A stretch of 64,000 nucleotides of DNA, from positions 1,380,001 to 1,444,000 of the forward strand of contig NZ_CP039852.1 of assembly GCF_006228385.1 (NCBI RefSeq), written 5' to 3'. Origin of the DNA: Salinimonas iocasae. GTDB taxonomy: Bacteria; Pseudomonadota; Gammaproteobacteria; Enterobacterales; Alteromonadaceae. Shown here in pieces: positions 21,230-31,581 of the stretch. Each line of letters opens with the position of its first letter. The first letter of the stretch is position 1. The notes beneath the pieces were generated by a model. The model worked only from the letters and a program-made list of their open reading frames with translations. It ran no database searches and was not told where the DNA came from. The translations under genes were made by a program, and so were the position numbers.

Positions 21230-23824
21230 TTAGAAGCGCAGGGTTACCTTACTGTAAACAAAACGCCCTCTGGGGTTATGAACACTACCAACATATCCAT
21301 AAAGGTCGCTGTCGCCATCACCTATCGCAAAAGGCGGCTCTTCATCAAACAGGTTATTTACGCCCAGTACGATGCGTACACTGTCAGAAAAGTTATAGCC
21401 GCCCTGCAGATCAACCAGTACCTGAGAATCCACCATGCGTGAAGTGTTTTCCTCAAAATCGAGTACCCCATCAAAATTGATGTCAGGGGTGTCCTCGAAC
21501 TCACCGATATAACTGATATTCAGGTTGGCATCGAAGTTATCAAGCACCCAGTTGGTACTGAATAACCAGCGATTCTCCGGGTAGCGATATTCACCGGTGT
21601 AGTCCAGCGAATCACGTTCAAACTCGTTCAGATATGACCAGTCCAGTCTGAATGAAAGTTGCCCGTACTCGTCGTAGGGGAGCTTATAGTCAGCACTGAT
21701 ATCTACCCCGGACGCTTCCTGAGAAGATACGTTCTGATAAGTATTGAAAATCTTTTGAATGACACCCAGTGACTGACCCTCCTGAGGAGGCAGGCGCACA
21801 CAGATCTCGCTTTGCTGATCATTACATTCTGCATCATAGACCAGTCCAAACTGCTGTTCGTCAATCTTGTTATCCTGGGTAATACTCCAGATATCAACAC
21901 TCAGGCCAATTTCCTGCACAGGCGCCCAGATTACCCCGACATTCCACGATTCAGACTCTTCTGCATCCAGGTCCGGGTTGCCTGAGAACTGAATATTGTA
22001 ATCCAGAGACTCACAATCAAGTCCGGTCGCTTCACAGCGATATTGATCAACGAAGAATACACTTTTCTCTGATGGACCAAGGCCTACCTGCGCCAGTGAT
22101 GGAGCACGGAATCCTTGCGCCCATGAACCACGAACAGTCACTTCATCAGTTGGTGCCCAACGCAATGCGATCTTCGGGTTTGTTGTACTGCCAAAGTCGC
22201 TGTAATGGTCATAGCGACCTGCAAGTTGAAGCTCAAGTGTTTCCAGAAGTGGTATAGACAGTTCAAGATAAGCAGCATACTGGTCACGCTGCGCCTCTGC
22301 CTGTACCGATTCTGTACCGAAGATTAAGCCTTGCTGAAACTGAATATCAGGAACATCAGAGACTTCTTCCTCACGATATTCCAGGCCTGCTGCCATCATG
22401 ACCATGTCGCCGTTGAACTCAAACGCTTCGCCGGTAATGTGAGCATCGGCGCTGGTTAAGCGAGATTCGCCCCGTCGCACCAGACTGGTCGTGATTTGAT
22501 CAATGACATCCGGAGAATTCGTCACACCACCAAATGGGTTGTAAGCACCAGCATCAATTTGCTCCTGAAGCCAATCTACACGTACCCAGCCCTGACTTTG
22601 ATCCCCACTTTGCTCTGATTTGCTGCGACCCTTTTGAACCGAGGCTTCCCAGGAATAATCACCCAGCTCTCCACGCAGTCCGGCAACAAATCGCAGTGTG
22701 TCCGTGACGATATCCCAACGTCGTGGGCCTGCATCTACCGGGCGGTAGCGACCTATTTCAACATCCTGTCCGAACGGGTTATTCGGATGGCTGCCCGGTG
22801 CTGTCAAACCTGCATCTTCATCCAGGGGCGTCGCCGCGCCGCCAGCTTCAGACGTATTATGTTGTACTGCCACTTCCATAAATGCAGTTAAATCGGAATC
22901 AAGCTTGTAGTCAAACTGACCAATCAGACCAACTCGTTCTGCCTCAGGGATAGTCAGGCCAAACGGACCATAGTCAAACAAACAGCTGCCTGATGCTGTC
23001 GCATTTTCAGGGGGGCAATCAGGGTCAATTGTTTTTACGCCGTCAACATAAAAGTAACCCGGATAGCCCCGTGATGAGCGAAAATCCATACCACCATAAG
23101 GTGACTGATTCGCGGTCCCGAACCTGCCTAACTCGTCTGCGCCCAAGCGGCTGTTTTTGAAGTAATCAAGAATCACCGTGCTGCTGGCTTTGGCAGACTG
23201 GTTGCCCCACACCATATTAGCGGTTGTTTCATCGTAACTTGGACCGGTTGTTCCACCGTAACCTACGTTAACTTCAAGGCCGTCAAAATCCTTTTTAAGA
23301 ATAACGTTGACTACGCCGGCCACCGCGTCAGACCCGTAAATCGCTGATGCACCGTCTTTAAGAATATCAATACGCTCGATGGCAGACACGGGGATAGAGT
23401 TAATATCGACAAACGAATTTGTGATGCTTTCGGCAAAAGCGCTGATAGCGACCCGTCGGCCATTGATTAATACCAGTGTTGCATCAGGGCCCATGCCACG
23501 AAGTGAAACTGCAGCTGCACCATTGGCGGTAGAGTCCTGACTATTGTTACGGGTAGAGAAGGTGCCGGCGCCTGTTGCAGGCATACGTTCGAGTAGCTGC
23601 TGAAGGTTTTCATAACCCATGCCTTCAATCATGGTGGCATCAATAGACTGAATCGGTGAGGGACCTTCGATATCGGTACGTTTAATTCTGGAACCTGTTA
23701 CGGAAATGCGCTCGACATCAGAGGCGGTTTCATCCGCCTGCTGCGCACTAACAGACAATGAAGAAGAAAGACCTGCAAGCGCCAAAGTCACTGCTAGCGC
23801 ACAGGGTTGGATACGATTTTTCAT
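21230..23824 (-). CDS. TonB-dependent outer-membrane receptor
   Basis: The 864-aa receptor imports a substrate across the outer membrane, driven by TonB-ExbB-ExbD. A signal peptide (MKNRIQPCALAVTLALAGLSSSLSVSAQQ) is followed by a TonB-box-like VERISVTGSRI and a plug domain with LVLINGRRV and AIERIDILKDGASAIYGSDAVAGVVNVI. The large beta-barrel ends in phenylalanine (VTLRF). The ATG at 23824 was preferred to 23842 because AAGGA precedes it. The plug is of the large non-siderophore type common in Alteromonadales; the substrate is unknown. Confidence 0.94.
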   Translation of the reverse strand: MKNRIQPCALAVTLALAGLSSSLSVSAQQADETASDVERISVTGSRIKRTDIEGPSPIQSIDATMIEGMGYENLQQLLERMPATGAGTFSTRNNSQDSTANGAAAVSLRGMGPDATLVLINGRRVAISAFAESITNSFVDINSIPVSAIERIDILKDGASAIYGSDAVAGVVNVILKKDFDGLEVNVGYGGTTGPSYDETTANMVWGNQSAKASSTVILDYFKNSRLGADELGRFGTANQSPYGGMDFRSSRGYPGYFYVDGVKTIDPDCPPENATASGSCLFDYGPFGLTIPEAERVGLIGQFDYKLDSDLTAFMEVAVQHNTSEAGGAATPLDEDAGLTAPGSHPNNPFGQDVEIGRYRPVDAGPRRWDIVTDTLRFVAGLRGELGDYSWEASVQKGRSKSEQSGDQSQGWVRVDWLQEQIDAGAYNPFGGVTNSPDVIDQITTSLVRRGESRLTSADAHITGEAFEFNGDMVMMAAGLEYREEEVSDVPDIQFQQGLIFGTESVQAEAQRDQYAAYLELSIPLLETLELQLAGRYDHYSDFGSTTNPKIALRWAPTDEVTVRGSWAQGFRAPSLAQVGLGPSEKSVFFVDQYRCEATGLDCESLDYNIQFSGNPDLDAEESESWNVGVIWAPVQEIGLSVDIWSITQDNKIDEQQFGLVYDAECNDQQSEICVRLPPQEGQSLGVIQKIFNTYQNVSSQEASGVDISADYKLPYDEYGQLSFRLDWSYLNEFERDSLDYTGEYRYPENRWLFSTNWVLDNFDANLNISYIGEFEDTPDINFDGVLDFEENTSRMVDSQVLVDLQGGYNFSDSVRIVLGVNNLFDEEPPFAIGDGDSDLYGYVGSVHNPRGRFVYSKVTLRF

Positions 23825-24071
23825 GAATTTTTCCTTATTCAAGCTTTTTTATAACAGCATGAGACGCTGTTAAATTAATCAATATCACTGACTTACATAC
23901 ATTAGCAATAAGACATGAATCGTATTTCGTAACAAAACATTAAGCCGGGCGTAAAGAATAATGGCCGATAGCAGGTTTTCTGAATGGATGACTGGCTAGA
24001 AAGGTAGTACTGGTATCTTAAGGTGCGCTCTACTACCATTGAGAGCGAAAAAATTAAGGCGAAAGAATTGA

Positions 24072-24773
24072 ATGAAGCTGAAATGCAAAGCTGCGCTAAT
24101 CTTACTGGCAGGGCTGATAAAGGTCAGTACTGCTGCAGCGGTCGGCGCCGGCGACTACTATTATGTGATTTCTGAAAACTGTAAACCGGTGGGGTTAACT
24201 GATGAGCAGAAAGATGCGCTTACACCCGACGTACTGTTATTTGAAATTGATCCCGCCAACATCAGCGACTATTCAGTAAAGATTAACAATGACGCGCTTT
24301 CAGACTACACCGAAGAGGGGATTGCGTATCTGGATAATCTGCAGAAGAAGCAAATTTATACCGTTGGTGGTCATCCGGATAATAATAAAAAAACGGAACA
24401 CCGTTTTTTGCTTCAAAAGGAAATAATTAACTACCAGACACTGGCAGGCTTGCTGAATCGGTTCTCACAGGTACAGAATGATAAGGGACGTTTTTACCGG
24501 CAATTGCTGTCGATAAAAAATAAGGCTGCTCGTTTTCTTGCAATCACTGAAGTCAGGCTTACAGATGAAAAAATCCCCGACAGGGCATGGCTGACGCATT
24601 ATCAGTCAGCGTATTATGCGCTGGATGGCAGTGGCCAGCCCGTCGAGCCAGCCGTTATTACCGTCTCACATCTTGCGTCGCTGACCAACTGGCTACATGG
24701 AACACCAAGCCAGTGGCAGCGCAAATTGCAGGATGGCGTTTGCGGTGAAAAGCCAGCCTATTCGCACTGGTAA
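24072..24773 (+). CDS. Exported protein of unknown function
   Basis: The 233-aa protein is not recognised. It has a likely signal peptide (basic start, hydrophobic 8-18, cleavage near AAAVGA at about 22-25), then a soluble mixed alpha/beta sequence with only two cysteines after the signal (CKPVG and GVCGEKP). It is divergent from the TonB receptor (about 250 bp shared upstream) and convergent with the heat-shock genes. The RBS is weak. A periplasmic location is inferred. Confidence 0.6.
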   Translation: MKLKCKAALILLAGLIKVSTAAAVGAGDYYYVISENCKPVGLTDEQKDALTPDVLLFEIDPANISDYSVKINNDALSDYTEEGIAYLDNLQKKQIYTVGGHPDNNKKTEHRFLLQKEIINYQTLAGLLNRFSQVQNDKGRFYRQLLSIKNKAARFLAITEVRLTDEKIPDRAWLTHYQSAYYALDGSGQPVEPAVITVSHLASLTNWLHGTPSQWQRKLQDGVCGEKPAYSHW

Positions 24774-24799
24774 AAAAAAGGGCTGACAAATGTCAGCCC
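24773..24799 (-). terminator. Terminator of the small heat-shock genes
   Basis: The perfect 9-bp hairpin GGGCTGACA-aa-TGTCAGCCC is followed, reading on the minus strand, by eight T residues. On the plus strand no T run follows. It therefore acts mainly on the heat-shock transcript. Confidence 0.92.
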
Positions 24800-24825
24800 A
24801 AAGAAATCCAGGGAAAGATGTAGTG

Positions 24826-25248
24826 TTAATTGATGGCGATTTGCTGAGGCTTCTCGGACTCAGGAATGACACGCTCAAGGTCTATATGTAAAAGACCATC
24901 TTTTAAGTCAGCACCTACAACATTCACATGGTCGCCAAGCTGAAACTTTCGTTCAAAATTGCGCTCAGCGATCCCCTTATGAAGGAATTTGCGCTCTTCG
25001 GATTTCTCAGTATCCGATTTCTTTGCTTCAACGGAAAGTGTGTTTTCTTTCACTTCAATATTTAACGCATCGCGGCTGAATCCCGCGACAGCCATAGAGA
25101 TTCGATACTTATCTTCACCCAAAAGCTCGATGTTATAGGGTGGGGCATCAGTTTGCTGTGCTGAACGGCCTGCTTTATCAACCTGCGAGGCAAGATAATC
25201 AGAGCCAATAAAAGAACGATAAAGTGGTGAAAAGTCGATAGTACGCAT
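24826..25248 (-). CDS. Small heat-shock protein, IbpA-like (second of tandem pair)
   Basis: This ATP-independent holdase binds unfolding proteins. The 140-aa product has the IbpA-type N-terminus MRTIDFSPLYRSFIGSD and the alpha-crystallin domain from PPYNIELLGEDKYRI to LLHIDLERVIPE. The start at 25248 matches IbpA, and GAGG lies 8 nt upstream; the earlier in-frame ATG at 25254 is too close to GAGG. It lies about 90 nt after its paralogue at 25339. No separate heat-shock promoter is visible, so co-transcription is likely. Confidence 0.93.
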   Translation of the reverse strand: MRTIDFSPLYRSFIGSDYLASQVDKAGRSAQQTDAPPYNIELLGEDKYRISMAVAGFSRDALNIEVKENTLSVEAKKSDTEKSEERKFLHKGIAERNFERKFQLGDHVNVVGADLKDGLLHIDLERVIPESEKPQQIAIN

Positions 25249-25251
25249 AAT

Positions 25252-25276
25252 CATATCCTCGATATTAAGCAATATG
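25252..25276 (-). promoter_or_regulatory. ROSE-like RNA thermometer, second hsp20 gene
   Basis: The leader folds so that CATATT, a bulged G, and CTT pair with GAGGATATG, hiding the Shine-Dalgarno. The TTGCT with a bulged G is the hallmark of ROSE elements. It is nearly identical to the leader of the upstream paralogue. A short CCGC/GCGG hairpin lies just upstream. Confidence 0.7.
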
Positions 25277-25311
25277 TAAAGTGTCCCGCATCGCGGCAAC
25301 ATTGAAAGAAT

Positions 25312-25330
25312 GGCGGGAGTGATTCCCGCC
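25312..25330 (-). terminator. Intergenic hairpin between the hsp20 genes
   Basis: The 7-bp GC-rich inverted repeat GGCGGGA / TCCCGCC lies 9 nt after the first hsp20 stop. The following minus-strand sequence, attctttc, is a poor T tract, so it may be a partial terminator or an mRNA-stabilising hairpin rather than a full stop. Confidence 0.55.
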
Positions 25331-25338
25331 ATCAGAAG

Positions 25339-25797
25339 TTATTTGTCGTTTTGGTTTTCCAGCAAGCGACTGCCAATCTCAATCTTACGTGGTTTCTTAG
25401 CTTCCGGAATAACCCGTTCAAGATTGATATGCAATAAGCCATCAGCCATTGCAGCACCCGTCACTTTAACATGGTCGCCAAGCTGAAATTTACGTTCAAA
25501 ATTTCGCTCAGAGATACCCTTGTGTAAGAATTTTCGTGACGCGGTTTCGCTGTCTTCCTGTTCGGGTTTCTTGCCCTGAACAGACAACGTATTTTCCTGA
25601 GCCTCAATGGTAATGTCGTCCTGGCTGAATCCGGCCACTGCCATAGAAATCTGATATTTGTCATCACCCAGCAACTCAATATTGTAAGGTGGGTATGTAC
25701 TTTGACTGTCGGAACGGTTTGCCGCATCAATAAGTGACGCCAGGCGGTCTGAACCAATAAATGAACGGTATAGTGGAGATAGATCGATAGTACGCAT
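25339..25797 (-). CDS. Small heat-shock protein, IbpA-like (first of tandem pair)
   Basis: The 152-aa paralogue of the next gene downstream starts MRTIDLSPLYRSFIGSDRLASL, has the alpha-crystallin domain PPYNIELLGDDKYQISMAVAGFSQDD...GISERNFERKFQLGDHV, and a longer tail (IEIGSRLLENQNDK). The start at 25797 fits IbpA and the GAGG spacing; the ATG at 25803 is overlapped by the thermometer stem. It has a sigma32-type promoter and a ROSE-like leader. The pair parallels E. coli ibpAB but clearly arose by tandem duplication here. Confidence 0.94.
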   Translation of the reverse strand: MRTIDLSPLYRSFIGSDRLASLIDAANRSDSQSTYPPYNIELLGDDKYQISMAVAGFSQDDITIEAQENTLSVQGKKPEQEDSETASRKFLHKGISERNFERKFQLGDHVKVTGAAMADGLLHINLERVIPEAKKPRKIEIGSRLLENQNDK

Positions 25798-25800
25798 AGT

Positions 25801-25825
25801 CATATCCTCAAAATTAAGCAATATG
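25801..25825 (-). promoter_or_regulatory. ROSE-like RNA thermometer, first hsp20 gene
   Basis: The 25-nt stem-loop just before the start pairs CATATT + bulged G + CTTA with TGAGGATATG, with a 4-nt AU loop. It occludes GAGGA and the decoy ATG at 25803. A second GC-rich hairpin (25839-25859, CGCC/GGCG around CCGA/TCGG) lies upstream, giving the usual multi-hairpin ROSE layout. Confidence 0.75.
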
Positions 25826-25894
25826 TAAAAGTTAAATTCGCCCCGACTATTCGGCGGCGGGTTTGCCGACCTGACTCTTCAGCGTCGACAATTA

Positions 25895-25924
25895 ATAAAT
25901 AGGTACGCCCAAATACTTTTCAAG
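25895..25924 (-). promoter_or_regulatory. Sigma32-type heat-shock promoter
   Basis: On the minus strand CTTGAAA lies 14 nt before CCTATTTAT, close to the sigma32 consensus CTTGAAA-N14-CCCCATnTA. It sits about 100 nt upstream of the first hsp20 start, leaving room for the ROSE leader. Confidence 0.75.
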
Positions 25925-25948
25925 AGAAAATTTTAAATTTTTTTCAAT

Positions 25949-26590
25949 TCATATAAGTGGCTGCCAGAATCGATCGCTTCGGGGCAAGTAATGGTGTTGT
26001 TTATCGAGAGAAACAACTACCCGGGTCGCTTTTCCTTTAATTTCGTGTATAGGAACAAACCCATGTACCCGGGAATCGGCACTGTGGCTGCGGTTGTCTC
26101 CTAAGACCAGAACATGGCCATCTGGCACGGTAACGGCGCTGAAATTAGCCAGTGGACCGTATGCCGTATCAATTGCGATAGTATAAGTCTGACCATCAGA
26201 ATTTTTTTCAATAAGCAGACTGTTTTCATCGTCATAGCTAAGTGGCTGACCGTTTATACGCAATCGGTGGTTTTGCATAACAACATTATCGCCGGCTACA
26301 CCAACAACCCGTTTTATCAATCTTTCGCCTGCTGCCTTACTTTCGAAAACGACGATATCGCCTCGAGCGGGCGTACCGGTTTTAACCAGCAACGTGTCAG
26401 TAAACGGGACTTCTATCCGGTATGCAGTCTTATCGACTAAGACCCGGTCACCGATTTCAACAGAGGGGAGCATGGACCCGGAAGGAATATGATACCAGTC
26501 AGCCAGGCTGCTTCTTACGCTAAAAAGCAATAAGAGCATGACAATAAAGCCGAGGTTGTTTTTAATTGAGGTGAGTAATCTTGTTAACAT
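25949..26590 (-). CDS. lepB: Signal peptidase I, short single-anchor form
   Basis: The enzyme cleaves signal peptides of exported proteins at the outer face of the inner membrane. The 213-aa product has one N-terminal anchor (about 13-25) instead of the two of E. coli LepB, then the catalytic serine S39 in IPSGSMLPS, the lysine region GERLIKRVVGVAGD, and the box LGDNRSHSADSR. The start was set at the second of two adjacent ATGs, 6 nt after AGGA. It is not beside lepA/rnc, so it may be a second signal peptidase. Confidence 0.9.
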   Translation of the reverse strand: MLTRLLTSIKNNLGFIVMLLLLFSVRSSLADWYHIPSGSMLPSVEIGDRVLVDKTAYRIEVPFTDTLLVKTGTPARGDIVVFESKAAGERLIKRVVGVAGDNVVMQNHRLRINGQPLSYDDENSLLIEKNSDGQTYTIAIDTAYGPLANFSAVTVPDGHVLVLGDNRSHSADSRVHGFVPIHEIKGKATRVVVSLDKQHHYLPRSDRFWQPLI

Positions 26591-26657
26591 CATCGTTCCT
26601 GCAGGTTGTTTATAGATGAGTAGTCTGCGAGTCATGAGATATATTACAGCAAATACA

Positions 26658-26683
26658 AAAAAAGGAGCGTGCGCTCCTTTTTA
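26658..26683 (-). terminator. Terminator of the his operon
   Basis: The 6-bp GGAGCG-tg-CGCTCC hairpin has A/T runs on both sides (seven T on the minus strand). It lies just after hisIE and before the signal peptidase gene. Confidence 0.9.
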
Positions 26684-26693
26684 ATTCCCTTTG

Positions 26694-27311
26694 TTATTGT
26701 TGCCGTTCCCGCAGAACAGCAATGGCATCTGACATCGACATGTCGCTGGCCTGCAGCAATACGGTTAAATGATACAGCAGATCCGCCGCTTCATTTTTCA
26801 GCTCTTCTTTATCATGCACCGTGGCCGCCAGAGCAGTCTCAACACCTTCCTCGCCGACTTTTTGTGCAATACGTTTGATGCCTTTGGCATATAAACGCGC
26901 CGTGTAGCTGGATTCAGGATCAGCAGTTTTACGCGCCGCCAGAATTCGCTCCAAATCGCCCAGGAAAGTAAAGTCACTGGCATTGCTGGTAAACCAGCAA
27001 CTCTCTGCGCCAGTGTGACAGGTCGGGCCGTTCGGATTGGCCAGAATCAGCAGTGAGTCGTGATCGCAATCACAGCCTGCCTCAACCAGATCCAGTGTGT
27101 TTCCCGAGGTTTCCCCTTTTTGCCATAAGCGCTGCTTGGAGCGGCTGAAAAAAGTGACTTTCCTTGATTCAAGCGTGGCACTTAATGCTTCGGTGTTCAT
27201 ATAACCCTGCATCAGCACCTTGCCGGTCACCGCGTCCTGAACGATGGCCGGCAGCAGACCGTCCATTTTGTCCCAGGCCAGTTCGGTCATGTTTGATAAA
27301 TCAATGATCAT
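26694..27311 (-). CDS. hisI: Bifunctional phosphoribosyl-AMP cyclohydrolase / phosphoribosyl-ATP pyrophosphatase
   Basis: The protein catalyses steps 2 and 3 of histidine synthesis. The N-terminal HisI half has [28 protein letters not shown] and the zinc motif CDCDHDSLL...CHTG; the C-terminal HisE half has [13 protein letters not shown] and EAADLLYHL. The 205-aa length fits the fused enterobacterial form. It is the last gene of the operon, 4 nt after hisF. Confidence 0.97.
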   Translation of the reverse strand: MIIDLSNMTELAWDKMDGLLPAIVQDAVTGKVLMQGYMNTEALSATLESRKVTFFSRSKQRLWQKGETSGNTLDLVEAGCDCDHDSLLILANPNGPTCHTGAESCWFTSNASDFTFLGDLERILAARKTADPESSYTARLYAKGIKRIAQKVGEEGVETALAATVHDKEELKNEAADLLYHLTVLLQASDMSMSDAIAVLRERQQ

Positions 27312-27315
27312 GGCT

Positions 27316-28829
<1,514 letters not shown>

Positions 28830-29432
28830 TTACAGATTCACAAAATTAGTCAGAAGCTGGGCTCCGGCGTCACCGGAACGTTCAGGGTGAAATTGCACAC
28901 CAAAATAATTGTTGTGGGCAATGGCAGCGGAAAAACGCTGCCCGTACTCACAGCTGGCCAGCGTATTTTCGTACTCAGGCACAGCAAAGCTGTGTACAAA
29001 GTAAAAATAAGTACCATCATCGATGCCGGCAAACAGCGGGTTTTCCCGCGCTGAGGTCACTGTATTCCAGCCCATGTGCGGCAGACGCTGTCCCTGTGAC
29101 TCCAGCCGGCCGACATGACCAGGCATCAGGCCCAGGCAGTCAATTTTGCCGGTGCGGCTTTCATCTGATGACTCAACCATCAGTTGCATACCCAGACACA
29201 CCCCGAGTACAGGCTGGGTCAGGCTTTGCAGGGTAGGGCCCAGCTGTTTTGCCGTAATGCTCTGCATGGCGGCGCTGGCACTGCCCACGCCGGGGAAAAA
29301 GACCTTGTCAGCGGCTTTGATGACACCGACATCGTCTGACACTTCCACACTGACACCAAGCCGCTCAAGAGCAAAGCGAACCGAGGAAATATTCGCACAG
29401 CCGGTATTTACAATGACGATTCGCTGACTCAT
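28830..29432 (-). CDS. hisH: Imidazole glycerol phosphate synthase, glutaminase subunit
   Basis: This glutamine amidotransferase feeds ammonia to HisF. The 200-aa product has GVGSASAAMQ, the nucleophile elbow GVCLGMQLM (catalytic Cys) and the His-Glu pair in VQFHPERSG. The minus-strand start coincides with the last base of hisB. Confidence 0.98.
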   Translation of the reverse strand: MSQRIVIVNTGCANISSVRFALERLGVSVEVSDDVGVIKAADKVFFPGVGSASAAMQSITAKQLGPTLQSLTQPVLGVCLGMQLMVESSDESRTGKIDCLGLMPGHVGRLESQGQRLPHMGWNTVTSARENPLFAGIDDGTYFYFVHSFAVPEYENTLASCEYGQRFSAAIAHNNYFGVQFHPERSGDAGAQLLTNFVNL

Positions 29433-30502
29433 TACAGCGCTCCTTTACTGCTGGGCAAAGCATCGCCCGAGCGGGCAATAGCCTGACGCAGGGCCCGGCC
29501 AAATACTTTGTACAGGCTTTCTACCTGGTGGTGCGCATTCCCCTCGCTGGTGGACAGGTGCAGCGACAGCCCCATCGCCTGGGCCAGTGAATAGAAAAAG
29601 TGCTCTACCATCTGGGTCGACATTTCGCCTACCAGATCCTGAGTGAAACTGGCGTCAAACTTCAAATACGGCCGGTTGGAAATATCCATGATGCACTCGG
29701 CGCGGCACTCGTCCATTGGCAGGGCAAACCCGAAGCGGCCAATGCCCCGTTTGTTACCCAGCGCTTTTTTCAGCGCCTCACCCAGCGCCAGTGCCGTATC
29801 TTCCACACTGTGGTGATCATCAATGTGAAGATCTCCGCTCACCGACACCTGCATTTCAAAGCCGCCATGAGTGGCAATCTGGTCCAGCATGTGATCAAAA
29901 AAACCGATACCGGTAGCAATACTGGATTTGGCCGCGGAGTCCAGGTCTACCCGGACCTTAATATCGGTTTCAGAAGTCGTACGCACCACTTCGGCAATGC
30001 GTGAAGACGCCAGCAGGGCTTTTTCAATGGCCGGCCAGTCAAGGGACTCGCGGTTATACTGTAACCCGCGGATGCCCATGTTTTGTGCCAGCTGCATATC
30101 GGTGTCCCGATCGCCAATCACATAGCTGCGTGTAAAGTCCACTTTACCCTGTTGCAGGTAATCGCTGACCAGACCAAGCTTAGGCTTGCGGCAACTGCAA
30201 TTGTCTTCATCAAAGTGCGGACAAATCAGCACATCGTCGAATTTTACGCCCTGGCTGCTAAAGATACGCATCATCAGATTATGCGGGGCGTCAAAGTCAG
30301 CCTGTGGGAAGCTGTCGGTACCCAAGCCGTCCTGGTTACTGACCATGACCAGTTTAAATCCGGCTGCCTGCAGTTTCAGCAAGACCGGAATAACCGCCGG
30401 TTCAAATACCAGTTTGTCCAGACGATCCAGCTGTTTGTCGATAGCCGGCTCTTCGACCAGGGTGCCATCGCGGTCTATAAATAAAATGGCTTGTTGGCTC
30501 AT
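29432..30502 (-). CDS. hisB: Bifunctional histidinol-phosphatase / IGP dehydratase
   Basis: The protein catalyses steps 9 and 7 of the pathway. The N-terminal HAD phosphatase (about 1-165) has [12 protein letters not shown] and the zinc loop [17 protein letters not shown]; the C-terminal dehydratase (about 167-356) has [15 protein letters not shown] and [14 protein letters not shown]. The 356-aa fused form is typical of gammaproteobacteria. It overlaps hisC by 4 nt. Confidence 0.98.
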   Translation of the reverse strand: MSQQAILFIDRDGTLVEEPAIDKQLDRLDKLVFEPAVIPVLLKLQAAGFKLVMVSNQDGLGTDSFPQADFDAPHNLMMRIFSSQGVKFDDVLICPHFDEDNCSCRKPKLGLVSDYLQQGKVDFTRSYVIGDRDTDMQLAQNMGIRGLQYNRESLDWPAIEKALLASSRIAEVVRTTSETDIKVRVDLDSAAKSSIATGIGFFDHMLDQIATHGGFEMQVSVSGDLHIDDHHSVEDTALALGEALKKALGNKRGIGRFGFALPMDECRAECIMDISNRPYLKFDASFTQDLVGEMSTQMVEHFFYSLAQAMGLSLHLSTSEGNAHHQVESLYKVFGRALRQAIARSGDALPSSKGAL

Positions 30503-31581
30503 GCCGACGCTCCTGATTGATTAAAAAATTCAGTAATAAGCTTACGCAAACGCAGGTTCTGTTCTTCGTTACCCACGGTGGCGCGTAAGCAGTGTTGCAG
30601 GTTCATTTGTTTGGACTGATCGCGAATCAGCATGCCCTGACTGACCAGATACTCCATCAGCTGTTCACTCTGGGCTGTTTTAAACAACACAAAGTTCGCC
30701 CGGGTGTCCCCAACCAGCTCGATATCGCCCAGTTCTGACAGCGCGTCTGCCAGAACCTGTTTTTCCCGGTTGATAAAATCTACCTGTAATTCGACCTGTG
30801 TTTTGCCTTCATGACTTAGTGCCTGCTCGGCAATCTGGGCTACCGGCTCAGGAATAGGATAGGGCGCAATGACTTTCATCAGCGCGTCAATCACATTGCG
30901 GTTGGCCAGCGTAAAGCCGCAGCGTAAGCCTGCCAGAGCAAAGGCTTTTGACAGAGTGCGCAGGATTACCAGGTTAGGGTACTGTGCCAGCTTATCGGCC
31001 CAGCTGTTCTGCTTATCAAATTCAATGTACGCTTCATCTACCACAACCAGCGCAGAGTCAGCAAAGTGCTCCAACACCCGGGTCAGATCTGCCGCATCGA
31101 CCGTAGTGCCGGTGGGATTATTCGGCGCACAGATAAACACCAGGTTAACATCATCAGTGGCACAGATAGCATCCACATCCAGCGAAAAGTCTGTTTTTAG
31201 CGGGGCTTTTTTAATGCCGATATTGCAGGTTTCTGCACTGATGGCATACATGCCATAAGTCGGCGGACAAATTAGTATATTGTCTTCGCCCGGTGTACAG
31301 AAGGTACGAATCAACAGCTCAATGCCTTCATCAGCGCCGCGTGTAACAATAAGCTCGCTGGTCTTCACTCCGGCGTATTGTGCATAGGCCGATACCACCG
31401 CTTCCGGCTGACAGGACGGATAGCGGTTAAAACGATCGCTGTCGACCTGATAGCTATTGGCGTAGGGCGACTCATTGGCGTTCAGCCAGTCCTGGCCGCC
31501 AGAGAAAAGGCGGCGGGCCGACTCATAAGGTTTCAGGTCAACAAGGTTCTGGTTAATAAGAGAAGACAGTAAATCAGCCAT
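30499..31581 (-). CDS. hisC: Histidinol-phosphate aminotransferase
   Basis: This PLP-dependent fold-type I aminotransferase has [29 protein letters not shown] and the PLP lysine in [16 protein letters not shown]. The product is 360 aa. It overlaps hisD by 8 nt upstream and hisB by 4 nt downstream. Confidence 0.98.
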   Translation of the reverse strand: MADLLSSLINQNLVDLKPYESARRLFSGGQDWLNANESPYANSYQVDSDRFNRYPSCQPEAVVSAYAQYAGVKTSELIVTRGADEGIELLIRTFCTPGEDNILICPPTYGMYAISAETCNIGIKKAPLKTDFSLDVDAICATDDVNLVFICAPNNPTGTTVDAADLTRVLEHFADSALVVVDEAYIEFDKQNSWADKLAQYPNLVILRTLSKAFALAGLRCGFTLANRNVIDALMKVIAPYPIPEPVAQIAEQALSHEGKTQVELQVDFINREKQVLADALSELGDIELVGDTRANFVLFKTAQSEQLMEYLVSQGMLIRDQSKQMNLQHCLRATVGNEEQNLRLRKLITEFFNQSGASA

